Of a stretch of DNA of 64,000 nt, positions 42,705 to 53,213 are shown one piece after another. Origin of the DNA: an uncultured Prevotella sp. (lineage in GTDB: Bacteria > Bacteroidota > Bacteroidia > Bacteroidales > Bacteroidaceae); contig CAMJDL010000010.1 of assembly GCA_946404405.1 (NCBI GenBank), positions 1 to 64,000 of the forward strand, in the 5' to 3' direction. The notes below the pieces were generated by a model. It was not told the origin of the DNA. It saw nothing but the letters and a program-made list of their open reading frames with translations, and did no database searches. The stretch's first letter is position 1, and each line of letters starts with the position of its first letter. The position numbers and the translations under genes are program-made.

Positions 42705-43805
42705 TTATTGGTATATTTTGGCTTGGCGCTTGCCCTGAAGCACTGCTAGTGCATTGAGGGCAAGCGCTTCCATTTCGTCTTCGCCGGGGAAGGTGTAGAC
42801 AGGTGCTAAGAAACCAATGCGACGGCGAAGCTCGCTGACAACATAGTCAGAGTGTGCCATGCCGCCTGTTAGCAGAATAGCATCAATCTGACCGCAAAGC
42901 ACGGCAGCCTCAGAGGCAATCTGTTTAGCAGTATGATAGAGCATGGCATCAACTAATAGCTGGGCTTTTTCGTCGCCATTCTTGATGCGTTGCAGAATTT
43001 CGCGCATATTGTTGGTGCCTAAATGTGCTGTCAAACCGGCCTGACCTGCAATTCGTTTAAGTAATTGTTTTTCGGTGTATTTGCCGCTGTAGCATAAACG
43101 AATCAGGTCGGCAGCAGGCAGAGAACCGGCACGTTCTGGTGAAAAAGGACCTTCGCCGTCAAGTGCGTTATTGGCGTCAATGGCACGTCCATGTTCGTGG
43201 GCGGCCACACTGATGCCGCCTCCTAAATGACAGATAATCAGATTTAGATCTTCATACTCTCGACCAATGCCACGAGCATAGCGGCGGGCAATAGCGCGTT
43301 GGTTTAGGGCATGCCAGATGCAGATGCGTGGCATCAGGGGACTACCACTAATGCGGGCCAAAGGTGTTAACTCGTCAACAACGCCTGGATCTGCAATGAA
43401 AGCGCGACATTTTGGCTTTTGGCTTTTTGCCGTTAACTGTTGGGTGTTGATTGTTTCTGCGATTTCGTAGGCTATCAAGCAACCTAAGTTGCAGGCGTGA
43501 TTGTGCATGACGCAGCCATGAAGCGTGTCTTCAATCATTTGATGATTAATCTCGTAGACACCACCGGCTATAGGCTTTACGAGTCCTCCACGGCCAATGA
43601 CAGCATCAAATTCCAATGGAATATCAGAACGTTGCAGTTCGTCAAGTACCAACTGGCGACGGAAATCCTGCTGCTCGGTGATGGCATCAAAAGGTTCCAG
43701 CTCTTCTGCTGTATGGGTGATGTTTCGAAGCAGGATAGGTTTCTCTTCTTCGTAGACTGCCATCTTGGTAGATGTCGAGCCTGGATTAACGACTAAAATT
43801 CTCAT
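42705..43805 (-). CDS. buk: Butyrate kinase
   Basis: Converts butyryl phosphate and ADP to butyrate and ATP. The ATG at 43805 overlaps the ptb stop (ATGA), so it is preferred to an ATG two codons upstream. The 366-residue ASKHA-fold protein has MRILVVNPGSTSTKM (phosphate loop), ICHLGGGISVAAH (about 194-206), and ALDGEGPFSPERAG. About residues 118-132 (NTQQLTAKSQKPK) are encoded by a heptamer-like run (43410-43451) and look like an insertion before the conserved FIADPGVVDE. It may also act on branched acyl phosphates. Operon with ptb. Confidence 0.93.
   Translation of the reverse strand: MRILVVNPGSTSTKMAVYEEEKPILLRNITHTAEELEPFDAITEQQDFRRQLVLDELQRSDIPLEFDAVIGRGGLVKPIAGGVYEINHQMIEDTLHGCVMHNHACNLGCLIAYEIAETINTQQLTAKSQKPKCRAFIADPGVVDELTPLARISGSPLMPRICIWHALNQRAIARRYARGIGREYEDLNLIICHLGGGISVAAHEHGRAIDANNALDGEGPFSPERAGSLPAADLIRLCYSGKYTEKQLLKRIAGQAGLTAHLGTNNMREILQRIKNGDEKAQLLVDAMLYHTAKQIASEAAVLCGQIDAILLTGGMAHSDYVVSELRRRIGFLAPVYTFPGEDEMEALALNALAVLQGKRQAKIYQ
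43410..43451 (-). repeat. In-frame heptamer-like array in buk, about six units
   Basis: Plus-strand units are TTTTGGC, TTTTGGC, TTTTTGC, CGTTAAC, TGTTGGG and TGTTGAT. The first three are near-identical and the others have drifted. Confidence 0.7.
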
Positions 43806-44641
43806 AGGCATGCTAAGGCAAAAATGATACTATTGAATTTGGCTTCTGCATTGTCACCACGTGAGGGGACTACAACAGGACACTGAGTGCCCCACAAGAT
43901 TCCTGCAGTACGGGCTTTGGCAAATAGGGTCATCGCCTTATAGAAAGCGTTACCGGCCTCAATGTCAGGCATGACAAGTACATCAGACTCACCATTCAGT
44001 GGAGAAGTGATTCCTTTTGCTTGTAAGGCTTGTAAAGAACAAGCCGACTTTAGATCTATTGGGCCATCCACAATACAGCGCCCGAAGTTACCTGCAGCAG
44101 CCATTTGCTTAATCTCCTGATAACCGTCTACAAAAGGAAACTGTCGGCCTCCGTGTTCGGCGCAATGGATGAGGGCGATACGAGGCTCATAAATGCCCAT
44201 CTGATGACAAACGTGAGTTGCGTATTGTATCTGGGCTATTCGCTGTTTTTGAGTAGGATAGGGGATAACAGCAACGTCAGTAAAAAATAAAAGCTTCGGA
44301 TAGGTTGGGATTTCTGCGACTGAAAGGTGAGAGAGTATCCTTCCTTCGGGCAAGAGACCGGAAACTTTGTTCAAAATGGCGCGTAAAAGGATATCAGTGC
44401 CAATCAAACCTTTCATCAGTACGTCAGCATCACCTCGGCGGATGAGTGCTACAGCTTTTTCGGCGGCTCTTTCTGGCAGTTCGTCATGTATACGGATGAT
44501 TTCAGCCAATCCTTCTTCCTCGGCAAGTCGAAGTGCCTCGCAAGTGGCTTCGTCCTCAGGCTTTACAGCTACTATCCGTCGGCATTTTCCGCTTGCACTG
44601 ACAAGCAAGCGTAATTCTTCGAAAGTCTGGATGGTTTTCAT
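43802..44641 (-). CDS. ptb: Phosphate butyryltransferase
   Basis: Swaps CoA for phosphate on butyryl-CoA, giving butyryl phosphate for the kinase encoded next. The ATG at 44641 (MKTIQTFEELRLLV) is chosen because the alternative TTG at 44662 falls in the -7 box. The 279-residue length matches the family. ADVLMKGLIGTDILLRAILNK (about 77-97), LSHLSVAEIP and VDGPIDLKSACS are conserved segments of phosphotransacetylase/phosphotransbutyrylase. It has its own promoter; with buk it forms a two-gene energy-conserving acyl-CoA pathway. Confidence 0.93.
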   Translation of the reverse strand: MKTIQTFEELRLLVSASGKCRRIVAVKPEDEATCEALRLAEEEGLAEIIRIHDELPERAAEKAVALIRRGDADVLMKGLIGTDILLRAILNKVSGLLPEGRILSHLSVAEIPTYPKLLFFTDVAVIPYPTQKQRIAQIQYATHVCHQMGIYEPRIALIHCAEHGGRQFPFVDGYQEIKQMAAAGNFGRCIVDGPIDLKSACSLQALQAKGITSPLNGESDVLVMPDIEAGNAFYKAMTLFAKARTAGILWGTQCPVVVPSRGDNAEAKFNSIIFALACL

Positions 44642-44659
44642 AGTTATGCTAATTTTATG

Positions 44660-44667
44660 CAAAGATA
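44660..44667 (-). promoter_or_regulatory. -7 box of the ptb-buk promoter
   Basis: TATCTTTG on the minus strand, 18 bp before the ptb ATG. Confidence 0.63.
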
Positions 44668-44741
44668 GTAAAAAAGGTTTGTACTACCAAATGTTTTACT
44701 GCTTTTTTCTATATTAATTTGGTGAACTCATTTTTTTTTCA

Positions 44742-44749
44742 TAACTTTG
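44742..44749 (+). promoter_or_regulatory. Promoter of lepA
   Basis: TAACTTTG with TTTG at 44718-44721 and a 20-bp spacer, a full consensus match. Confidence 0.72.
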
Positions 44750-44773
44750 CACCTTAAAAGAAGAATTATATAA

Positions 44774-46555
<1,782 letters not shown>

Positions 46556-46600
46556 GACAAACAATTAAAAACTGAAAATCTATATAACAAAGAATTATTT

Positions 46601-47200
46601 ATGACAACAATTGGACTGACAACAAGAGATGTGGCACGTGAACTGGCCAGACGCTACAGTACGATGACACACGATGAATTGGATGTACTGGAAAGTATTT
46701 TGGTGCCTATGAAGTTCCAGAAGGGTGAAATTATCCTGAAGGAAGGTGAAATCTGTGATCGTATCTATTGGGTAACCAAGGGATTGGTGCGCCAGTTCTA
46801 TTATAAGAATGGCAAGGAATTGACTGAATATATGACTACGGAGAATAACATAGTCATGAGTATTGAGAGTCTCTTCAAGGAAGAGCCTACTCGTCAGCAG
46901 ATTCAGGCGTTAGAGCCAACTATTTTGTTCGCACTCCCTAAGAATATGTTGGAGCGCGAAGCTGTTCGTAATGTCAATATACAGATGCTATATCGTAAAA
47001 TATTAGAAGAGTCGCTGATTATCTCGCAGATTCATGCAGATATGCTGCGTTTTGAGTCTGCTCAAGAACGCTACGCCAAGTTGGTAAAACGTTCTCCGCA
47101 ATTGGTGTTGAGAGCTCCTTTGGTGTATATTGCCAGCTATTTACAGATGACCCCAGAGACGTTGTCGCGTGTTCGTACGTCAGCACTCTTGGAAGGATGA
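46601..47200 (+). CDS. Crp/Fnr family transcription regulator
   Basis: A 199-residue protein. Residues of about 20-125 form a cyclic-nucleotide-binding-type beta-roll (ESILVPMKFQKGEIILKEGEICDRIYWVTKGLVRQFYYKNGKEL region). A long dimer helix follows, and the C-terminus APLVYIASYLQMTPETLSRVR is the recognition part of a helix-turn-helix. No Fe-S cysteines are seen, so the signal is unknown. It is typical of the many Bacteroidetes Crp-like regulators. Probably cotranscribed with lepA. Confidence 0.85.
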   Translation: MTTIGLTTRDVARELARRYSTMTHDELDVLESILVPMKFQKGEIILKEGEICDRIYWVTKGLVRQFYYKNGKELTEYMTTENNIVMSIESLFKEEPTRQQIQALEPTILFALPKNMLEREAVRNVNIQMLYRKILEESLIISQIHADMLRFESAQERYAKLVKRSPQLVLRAPLVYIASYLQMTPETLSRVRTSALLEG

Positions 47201-47206
47201 TGTGGA

Positions 47207-47224
47207 GAAGTTAGGGAAGTTAGA
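47207..47224 (+). repeat. 9-bp repeat, two units, at the ispE stop
   Basis: GAAGTTAGG and GAAGTTAGA, the complement of the unit at 39367-39420. The ispE stop codon (47220-47222) lies within it. Confidence 0.75.
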
Positions 47225-48053
47225 GAATACTACTGAAAGTAAACATATTAGGGAACGCCTGACTTAGAGAGTCGGGTTGTTCCTTGAACAGTCCAAATAG
47301 GGCGCTGCCTGAGCCAGACATGGCTGCATAGGTGGCGCCCATGTCATATAATTGCTGCTTGATATCCCCAATCTCAGGATGCAGGGCAAAGACGCTTTCC
47401 TCAAAGTCATTAATAAGGGTGTCGCGCCATGTTTCTATAGGCTGTTTCACCGTTTCACGGCAATTCTGTGCTGGATAATGTGGATGAATGCGTGAGAAAG
47501 CTTCTTTGGTGGGGACGGGAATGTCCGGACGTACCACAGCGATATAGTATCCGCTGAGTGACAGATCGATAGGTTGCAACTTCTCACCAATTCCTTCTGC
47601 ATAGCATGGACGTGAGAGTATGAAAAAGGCACAGTCTGCACCTAACTTAGCAGCATATTGTATCAATTGTTCGTTAGTAAGTCCTAAACGGAATTGTTGG
47701 TTCAGTAATAGCAACATGTAGGCGCAGTCACTACTACCACCGCCCATACCAGCCTGGGTTGGAATGCCTTTCCAAAGATGCGTGTGGATACGGGGCAGTG
47801 TGGGGAAGTCTTGTTTCAATAACTGATAGGCTCTTACCACAAGATTGCGCTGTTCGTCGCCTTCAATCGTAATGTTTGTGACTTTCAAGTCGCAGTCGTA
47901 GTCGGATGGGAACGCTTCGTTCATCACTTGTACCTCTAATGCGTCTTTAATCGGTACTGGATAGAATACTGTTTGAAGATTATGATAACCGTCCGGGCGC
48001 TTTTCTACAACATTCAAGCCAAGATTGATCTTTGCAATAGGGAAATTAATCAT
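47220..48053 (-). CDS. ispE: 4-diphosphocytidyl-2-C-methyl-D-erythritol kinase
   Basis: The ATP-dependent fourth step of the MEP isoprenoid pathway. It is a 277-residue GHMP kinase: INFPIAKINLGLNVVEKRPDGYHNL at the start and the ATP loop GIPTQAGMGGGSSDCA at about 96-111, with MSGSGSALFGLF near the end. It converges with the Crp-type gene. Its start codon is 1 bp from the 21-bp repeat array, whose units provide the whole leader, including an AGAGG that could act as a ribosome-binding sequence. It is probably cotranscribed with the 48213 gene. Confidence 0.96.
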   Translation of the reverse strand: MINFPIAKINLGLNVVEKRPDGYHNLQTVFYPVPIKDALEVQVMNEAFPSDYDCDLKVTNITIEGDEQRNLVVRAYQLLKQDFPTLPRIHTHLWKGIPTQAGMGGGSSDCAYMLLLLNQQFRLGLTNEQLIQYAAKLGADCAFFILSRPCYAEGIGEKLQPIDLSLSGYYIAVVRPDIPVPTKEAFSRIHPHYPAQNCRETVKQPIETWRDTLINDFEESVFALHPEIGDIKQQLYDMGATYAAMSGSGSALFGLFKEQPDSLSQAFPNMFTFSSIL

Positions 48054-48054
48054 A

Positions 48055-48222
48055 TTTCAAAATACTTACCTCTTATTTCTGAATACTTACCTCTTATTTC
48101 TGAATACTTACCTCTTATTTCAAAATACTTACCTCTTATTTCAAAATACTTACCTCTTATTTCTGAATACTTACCTCTTATTTCAAAATACTTACCTCTT
48201 ATTTCAAAATACTTACCTCTTA
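48055..48222 (-). repeat. 21-bp minisatellite, eight units in two variants
   Basis: Eight contiguous 21-bp units start at 48055 and every 21 bp after it. They differ only at two positions: variant A has TTTCAAAAT, variant B TTTCTGAAT, in the order A B B A A B A A; a decayed ninth copy runs to about 48240. Read on the minus strand the unit begins GAAATAAGAGGTAAGTATT. There are no spacers, so it is not a CRISPR array. Confidence 0.97.
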
Positions 48223-48656
48223 TTTCTCACCTCTCTCTTAAACTCCAGTGTCTTGGGCAACTTTTGCCATTTTCCATTACTGGGCACTTTAATGGTACTG
48301 CCAGCTCCTTGCTTGAGCACATAGATGGAATCGCTTTCACGAGTCAGTGTTGCGCTTAGGTCTTCACTGCCAAAATCGTTAATCAACTGCAGTTCTGCTT
48401 TCTTTTCGCTTTTGACTTCGCAAGAAGTAATAACCCAGCAGAACGAGTTGTGAAGTTTGCCTAAGTAGCCAGGCAACTGCCCATAGAGCTCCTGCCCAGG
48501 AACTGTTACATCCTGATTATAGAAGTTGATTCGCAGATAAACATTATATGTATTATTATAAAGGTACGCGCGAAAAGAATCTCCTTGCTTCTGCGCCCAA
48601 ATCGATGCGGATAAGAGCAGGAGTAGTACGCTGAATATGACTTTGTTAGGTGTCAT
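48213..48656 (-). CDS. Exported protein of unknown function
   Basis: A 147-residue protein with a signal peptide (KVIFSVLLLLLSASIWAQ). The mature part is beta-rich (YLYNNTYNVYLRINFY, CWVITSCEVKSEKKAELQLI) and is probably periplasmic. I do not recognise the family. The last residues (REVRNKR) and the stop codon lie in the decayed ninth and the eighth copy of the 21-bp repeat, so the present C-terminus was set by the repeat. It has a -7 box upstream (48696-48703), and ispE follows through the repeat array. Confidence 0.6.
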   Translation of the reverse strand: MTPNKVIFSVLLLLLSASIWAQKQGDSFRAYLYNNTYNVYLRINFYNQDVTVPGQELYGQLPGYLGKLHNSFCWVITSCEVKSEKKAELQLINDFGSEDLSATLTRESDSIYVLKQGAGSTIKVPSNGKWQKLPKTLEFKREVRNKR

Positions 48657-48695
48657 GATGCTATATTTTCGTTATAATTTGCTTTTTTCTCGACG

Positions 48696-48703
48696 CAAAG
48701 TTA
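48696..48703 (-). promoter_or_regulatory. -7 box of the 48656-to-ispE unit
   Basis: TAACTTTG on the minus strand, 39 bp before the ATG. Confidence 0.6.
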
Positions 48704-48779
48704 CTAAATCTAAATCAATAAAACTGCATTTTAACAAAAAATATATTCAAAAACATAGTGAGATTTTAATTTTTTTAAG

Positions 48780-48787
48780 TAACTTTG
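48780..48787 (+). promoter_or_regulatory. -7 box of the glycogen synthase promoter
   Basis: TAACTTTG, 22 bp before the start codon, in a very A+T-rich region. Confidence 0.65.
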
Positions 48788-48809
48788 CCCCCACAATACA
48801 TGTATTAAT

Positions 48810-50513
48810 ATGGGAAAAGAAATGATGAAGCCTGATTTTGTATTTGAATCGAGCTGGGAAGTATGTAATAAAGTAGGTGGTATCTACACAGTACTTTCTT
48901 CGCGAGCAAAGACATTGCAGGACGAGATGAAGGATAGGGTCATCTTTATTGGTCCTGACTTCTGGAAGGAAAATGATGATGATTCCGACAAAACAGTTGG
49001 AGAAAGCCCTTATTTCAAAGAGGATAAGTCGCTCTTTGCCGAGTGGCAGTGGGAGGCTAAGGAGCAGGGGCTGTCTGTAAGGGTAGGCCGATGGACAGTT
49101 CCGGGAGAACCTATTGCTATATTAGTTGACTTCAAGCCTTTCTTTGAAAAGAAAAATGAGATTTATGGCTGGTTGTGGGAACACTACCATGTTGATTCAC
49201 TCCATGCTTATGGCGATTATGACGAGGCATCTATGTTTTCGTATGCTGCTGCTTTGGTGGTGGAGAGCTTCTACACGTTCAACGTTCAACGTTCAACGTT
49301 CAACGTCGGCACCAAGGTGATTTATCATGCCAATGAGTGGATGTGTGGCCTTGGGGCTTTGTATATCAACAACAAGTTGCCACAGATTGGAACTATTTTC
49401 ACTACGCATGCTACAAGTATCGGACGTTCTATAGCAGGTAATCAGAAACCTCTCTATGATTATCTTTTTGCCTATAACGGCGACCAAATGGCAGGTGAGT
49501 TGAATATGCAGTCAAAGCATTCGATTGAGAAACAGACAGCTTGGTTTGTAGATTGCTTTACTACCGTGAGTGATATTACTGCCAAGGAATGTTTGGAGTT
49601 ACTCGACAAGCCCGTTGATGTCGTATTGCCTAATGGCTTTGACGATAGTTTCGTGCCAAAGGGTGCCCAGTTTACCAAGAAACGCAAGGTTGCCCGAAAG
49701 AGACTTCTTGAAGTGGCTAACGCTCTGTTGGGCGAACAGTTGGATGATGATACACTCATTGTTTCTACCAGTGGCCGTTATGAGTTCCGTAATAAAGGTA
49801 TTGACGTGTTTGTTGAGGCTATGAATCGTTTGCTTCGCGATCGTGACTTGAAGAAAAAAGTCGTTGCCTTCATTGAGGTACCAGGATGGGTTGGCGAACC
49901 TCGCAAGGATTTGCAGGAACGTCTGAATAGTAAAAAGGCTTTTGATACACCTTTGGATGTACCCCAGATTACTCATTGGTTGCATAATATGAGTCACGAT
50001 AACGTGCTCAGCATGATGAAATATTACGATATGCACAATCGTAAGGACGAGAATGTCAAGGTTATATTCCTTCCCTGTTATTTGGATGGTAAAGACGGTA
50101 TTGTCAATATGACCTATTACGACATTGTGCTGGGTAATGACCTTTGCGTTTATCCTTCTTATTACGAGCCTTGGGGCTATACCCCGCTGGAAGCCGTGGC
50201 CTTCAAGGTGCCATGTATTACCACGGACTTGGCTGGTTTCGGCCTGTGGGCTAACAAAGTATTTGGTCATATGGGCGAGATTGAGGATGGCGTGAAGGTG
50301 ATTCATCGTACAGATTATAACTATTCTGAGGTGGCTGATGCTATAAAGGATACGGTGGCTCAATTCTCTACCTTGCCGCAGAAGCAGATTGATGCTTGTC
50401 GTAAGAAAGCTGATGCCTTATCGAAGAAAGCCCTTTGGAGTGAGTTTATTCAGTACTATCATGAAGCCTACGATATAGCATTGCGCAAGGCAGAAGCCCG
50501 TAAGGCTCATTAA
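48810..50513 (+). CDS. Glycogen synthase (GT3-like)
   Basis: Adds glucose from a nucleotide donor to glycogen in the cytoplasm. The 567-residue protein follows the eukaryote-like GT3 form seen in Bacteroidetes: FESSWEVCNKVGGIYTVLSSRA (about 11-32, acceptor loop), YHANEWMCGLGALYI, FTTHATSIGRS and EPWGYTPLEAVAFKVPCITTDLAGFG (about 452-477, EX7E-type site). Met5 is an alternative start. Residues of about 155-167 (TFNVQRSTFNVG) are encoded by heptamers (49276-49303) and interrupt the chain before KVIYHANEW. The phosphorylase gene follows after 43 bp. Confidence 0.92.
   Translation: MGKEMMKPDFVFESSWEVCNKVGGIYTVLSSRAKTLQDEMKDRVIFIGPDFWKENDDDSDKTVGESPYFKEDKSLFAEWQWEAKEQGLSVRVGRWTVPGEPIAILVDFKPFFEKKNEIYGWLWEHYHVDSLHAYGDYDEASMFSYAAALVVESFYTFNVQRSTFNVGTKVIYHANEWMCGLGALYINNKLPQIGTIFTTHATSIGRSIAGNQKPLYDYLFAYNGDQMAGELNMQSKHSIEKQTAWFVDCFTTVSDITAKECLELLDKPVDVVLPNGFDDSFVPKGAQFTKKRKVARKRLLEVANALLGEQLDDDTLIVSTSGRYEFRNKGIDVFVEAMNRLLRDRDLKKKVVAFIEVPGWVGEPRKDLQERLNSKKAFDTPLDVPQITHWLHNMSHDNVLSMMKYYDMHNRKDENVKVIFLPCYLDGKDGIVNMTYYDIVLGNDLCVYPSYYEPWGYTPLEAVAFKVPCITTDLAGFGLWANKVFGHMGEIEDGVKVIHRTDYNYSEVADAIKDTVAQFSTLPQKQIDACRKKADALSKKALWSEFIQYYHEAYDIALRKAEARKAH
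49276..49303 (+). repeat. In-frame heptamer array in glycogen synthase, four units
   Basis: Four exact CGTTCAA units followed by CGT. The complement of the unit (TTGAACG) is the unit of the intergenic array at 6707-6745. Confidence 0.93.
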
Positions 50514-50556
50514 AGAGATAAAAATAACAAAGCAAACCCTATAATAAACAAATAGT

Positions 50557-53139
50557 ATGAAGATTAAAGCAGATTACACAAACACCCCTACATGGAAGAT
50601 GTTGACTGTTAAGGCCACACTTCCCGAGGAATTGAAGTGCTTGGACGAGATTGCCCACAATATGTGGTGGGTGTGGAACTATGAGGCTCGCGATCTGTTC
50701 CGCGATCTTGATCCTGAACTCTACCATGACGTGAAGCATAATCCTGTGATGCTCCTTGAGCGTCTGAGCTTTGCCCGCAAGGAAGAGATTGTAAAGGATA
50801 AAGCACTCATGAAACGTGTTAATAGTGTCTATGCCTTGTTCCGCAAGTACATGGATGTCAAGCCCGACGCCAAGCGTCCTTCTGTAGCCTACTTCTGTAT
50901 GGAATATGGTATCCACTCTGCCCTGAAGATATACTCTGGCGGTCTTGGTATGTTAGCTGGTGACTATGTGAAGGAGGCTTCCGACTCTAATGTAGATATG
51001 TGTGCAGTTGGTTTCCTTTATCGTTTCGGCTATTTCACACAGTCGCTGTCGATGGACGGTCAGCAGATTGCCAATTATGACATGCAGAACTTTGGGTCAC
51101 TGCCTATCGAACGTCAGCTAGACAAGGATGGTAACCCAATGGTGGTTGATGTGCCTTACACAAACTATCAGGTTCATGCTTACGTTTGGCGTGTTAACGT
51201 CGGTCGTGTGAAGCTCTATTTGCTGGATACCGACAACGAGATGAACTCGGATTTTGACAAGCCTATCACTCATAGTCTTTATGGTGGCGACTGGGAGAAC
51301 CGCCTAAAGCAGGAAATTCTTCTGGGTATCGGTGGTATGCTGTTGCTTAAGAAATTGGGCATCAAGAAGGATATCTATCATTGCAACGAGGGTCACGCAG
51401 CACTCTGCAATCTGCAGCGTCTGTGCGATTATATCGAGGAAGACGGTCTGACATTCAATCAGGCTCTTGAATTGGTTCGTGCCAGTGGCCTGTATACTGT
51501 TCATACACCAGTTCCTGCTGGACATGACTATTTCGACGAGGGCCTGTTCGGTAAGTATATGGGTGCTTATCCTCAGAAACTCGGTATCTCTTGGGATGAG
51601 TTTATTGGCATGGGTCGTACCAATCCCGAGGACAAGGGTGAGAAGTTCTGTATGTCAACCTTCGCTTGTAACACGTGTCAGGAAGTTAACGGTGTATCTT
51701 GGCTTCATGGCGAGGTGTCAAAGAAGATGTTCGCTCCTATCTGGCAGGGTTACTATCCAGAGGAGAACCATGTTGGCTATGTTACCAACGGTGTTCACTT
51801 CCCCACATGGGCAGCTGCTGAGTGGCGCGCTGTCTATGCCAAGTATTTCGACGAGAAGTTTATGAGCGACCAGTCTAACGAACAGATTTGGCATGGTATC
51901 TACAACTGCCCTGACGAAGAGATTTGGACTACCCGTATGGCTTTGAAGCAGAAGTTGTTCGACTATATCAAGGTGCAGTTCCGTGAGACTTGGTTGAAGA
52001 ATCAGGGCGATCCTTCACGTGTGGTTAAGTTGCTCGAACGCTTCAACCCCAATGCACTAGTCATCGGGTTCTGCCGTCGTTTCGCAACCTACAAGCGTGC
52101 TCATCTGCTGTTTACAGATTTGGATCGTCTCAACAAGATTGTCAACGATCCCGAACGTCCTGTGATTTTCCTCTTCGCAGGTAAGGCTCACCCCGCCGAT
52201 GGCGCAGGTCAGGGCCTCATCAAGAAGATTTTCGAGATTTCACAGCGTCCTGAGTTCCAGGGTAAGGTTATTTTCCTTGAGGACTACGACTTCCTGTTGG
52301 CTCGTCGCCTTGTTTCGGGTGTTGATATCTGGATGAACACACCTACACGTCCGCTCGAAGCTTCTGGTACATCAGGTGAGAAGGCAGAGATGAACGGTGT
52401 TGTCAACTTGTCCGTAAAGGACGGTTGGTGGCTTGAGGGCTATCGCGAGGGTGCTGGTTGGGCACTGACTGAGAAGCGTACCTATCAGAATCAGGGCTAT
52501 CAGGATCAGCTCGATGCCGCAACCATTTACAGCCTGCTCGAAAACGAGATTATTCCTCTTTACTTCGATAAGGACAAGAAGGGTATTTCGAAGAACTGGA
52601 TTAAGGTTGTCAAGAACTCTATTGCGCAGATTGCTCCACACTACACTATGAAGCGTCAGCTCGACGACTATTATTCTAAGTTCTACGAGAAACAGGCTAA
52701 GCGTTTCAAGGAGCTTTCGAAGAATAACAATCAGTTGGCTAAGGATATTGCTCTGTGGAAGGAGACCGTGGCAGAGCGTTGGGATGCCATCAGCGTTGTT
52801 AGTGCTGAGTCTACCGCTCCTGTTTCTGGTCTGCATGAGACAGGTGTAAACTACACTCTCCGCTATGTTATCAATGAACAGGGACTTGATGATGCCGTTG
52901 CACTGGAAAAGGTTAATGTTGCTGTCGATAAGGATGGTAATGAGAAAGTCTTCTCTATTGAACCACTGAAGATGGTGAAGAAGGAAGGTAATCTCTATAC
53001 CTTTGAAGTGCAGCACTCACCCAAGCAGGCTGGTCAGTACAAGAGTGCTGTCCGCATGTATCCTTGCAATAAAAACCTGCCTCACCGTCAGGACTTCTGC
53101 TATGTGAAGTGGTTGGAACTGCCAGTTGGTAGTAACTAA
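50557..53139 (+). CDS. glgP: Alpha-glucan (glycogen) phosphorylase
   Basis: Releases glucose-1-phosphate from glycogen with phosphate, using pyridoxal phosphate. It is an 860-residue GT35 protein of the bacterial type with a long N-terminus ([25 protein letters not shown], about 28-52). [35 protein letters not shown], and [14 protein letters not shown] are catalytic-region segments. [12 protein letters not shown] (about 603-614) carries the cofactor-binding Lys. A C-terminal beta-rich extension of about 150 residues follows the catalytic part. It forms a synthesis/breakdown pair with the preceding synthase. No branching or debranching enzyme is in the window. Confidence 0.93.
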   Translation: MKIKADYTNTPTWKMLTVKATLPEELKCLDEIAHNMWWVWNYEARDLFRDLDPELYHDVKHNPVMLLERLSFARKEEIVKDKALMKRVNSVYALFRKYMDVKPDAKRPSVAYFCMEYGIHSALKIYSGGLGMLAGDYVKEASDSNVDMCAVGFLYRFGYFTQSLSMDGQQIANYDMQNFGSLPIERQLDKDGNPMVVDVPYTNYQVHAYVWRVNVGRVKLYLLDTDNEMNSDFDKPITHSLYGGDWENRLKQEILLGIGGMLLLKKLGIKKDIYHCNEGHAALCNLQRLCDYIEEDGLTFNQALELVRASGLYTVHTPVPAGHDYFDEGLFGKYMGAYPQKLGISWDEFIGMGRTNPEDKGEKFCMSTFACNTCQEVNGVSWLHGEVSKKMFAPIWQGYYPEENHVGYVTNGVHFPTWAAAEWRAVYAKYFDEKFMSDQSNEQIWHGIYNCPDEEIWTTRMALKQKLFDYIKVQFRETWLKNQGDPSRVVKLLERFNPNALVIGFCRRFATYKRAHLLFTDLDRLNKIVNDPERPVIFLFAGKAHPADGAGQGLIKKIFEISQRPEFQGKVIFLEDYDFLLARRLVSGVDIWMNTPTRPLEASGTSGEKAEMNGVVNLSVKDGWWLEGYREGAGWALTEKRTYQNQGYQDQLDAATIYSLLENEIIPLYFDKDKKGISKNWIKVVKNSIAQIAPHYTMKRQLDDYYSKFYEKQAKRFKELSKNNNQLAKDIALWKETVAERWDAISVVSAESTAPVSGLHETGVNYTLRYVINEQGLDDAVALEKVNVAVDKDGNEKVFSIEPLKMVKKEGNLYTFEVQHSPKQAGQYKSAVRMYPCNKNLPHRQDFCYVKWLELPVGSN

Positions 53140-53156
53140 TCGGTAGGTTATACTCC

Positions 53157-53198
53157 ATAAATAAAGGTGGCAATCATAATGGTTGCCACCTTATTTAT
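53157..53198. terminator. Bidirectional terminator between glgP and tlpA-like gene
   Basis: ATAAATAAAGGTGGCAA (53157-53173) pairs with 53183-53198, leaving a single bulged A and a 9-base loop. A-rich and T-rich ends serve both convergent genes. Confidence 0.85.
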
Positions 53199-53213
53199 AT
53201 GATAACAATTTTG

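Noticed and set aside
48055..48222. Regular repeats resembling a CRISPR array
   Set aside because: The 21-bp units touch each other with no spacers, and no cas genes are present.
47973..48359. Open frame on the plus strand through the 21-bp array (LPLISEY repeats)
   Set aside because: A repeat of 21 bp without stops gives open frames automatically; it lies antisense to ispE and the 48213 gene and has no promoter.
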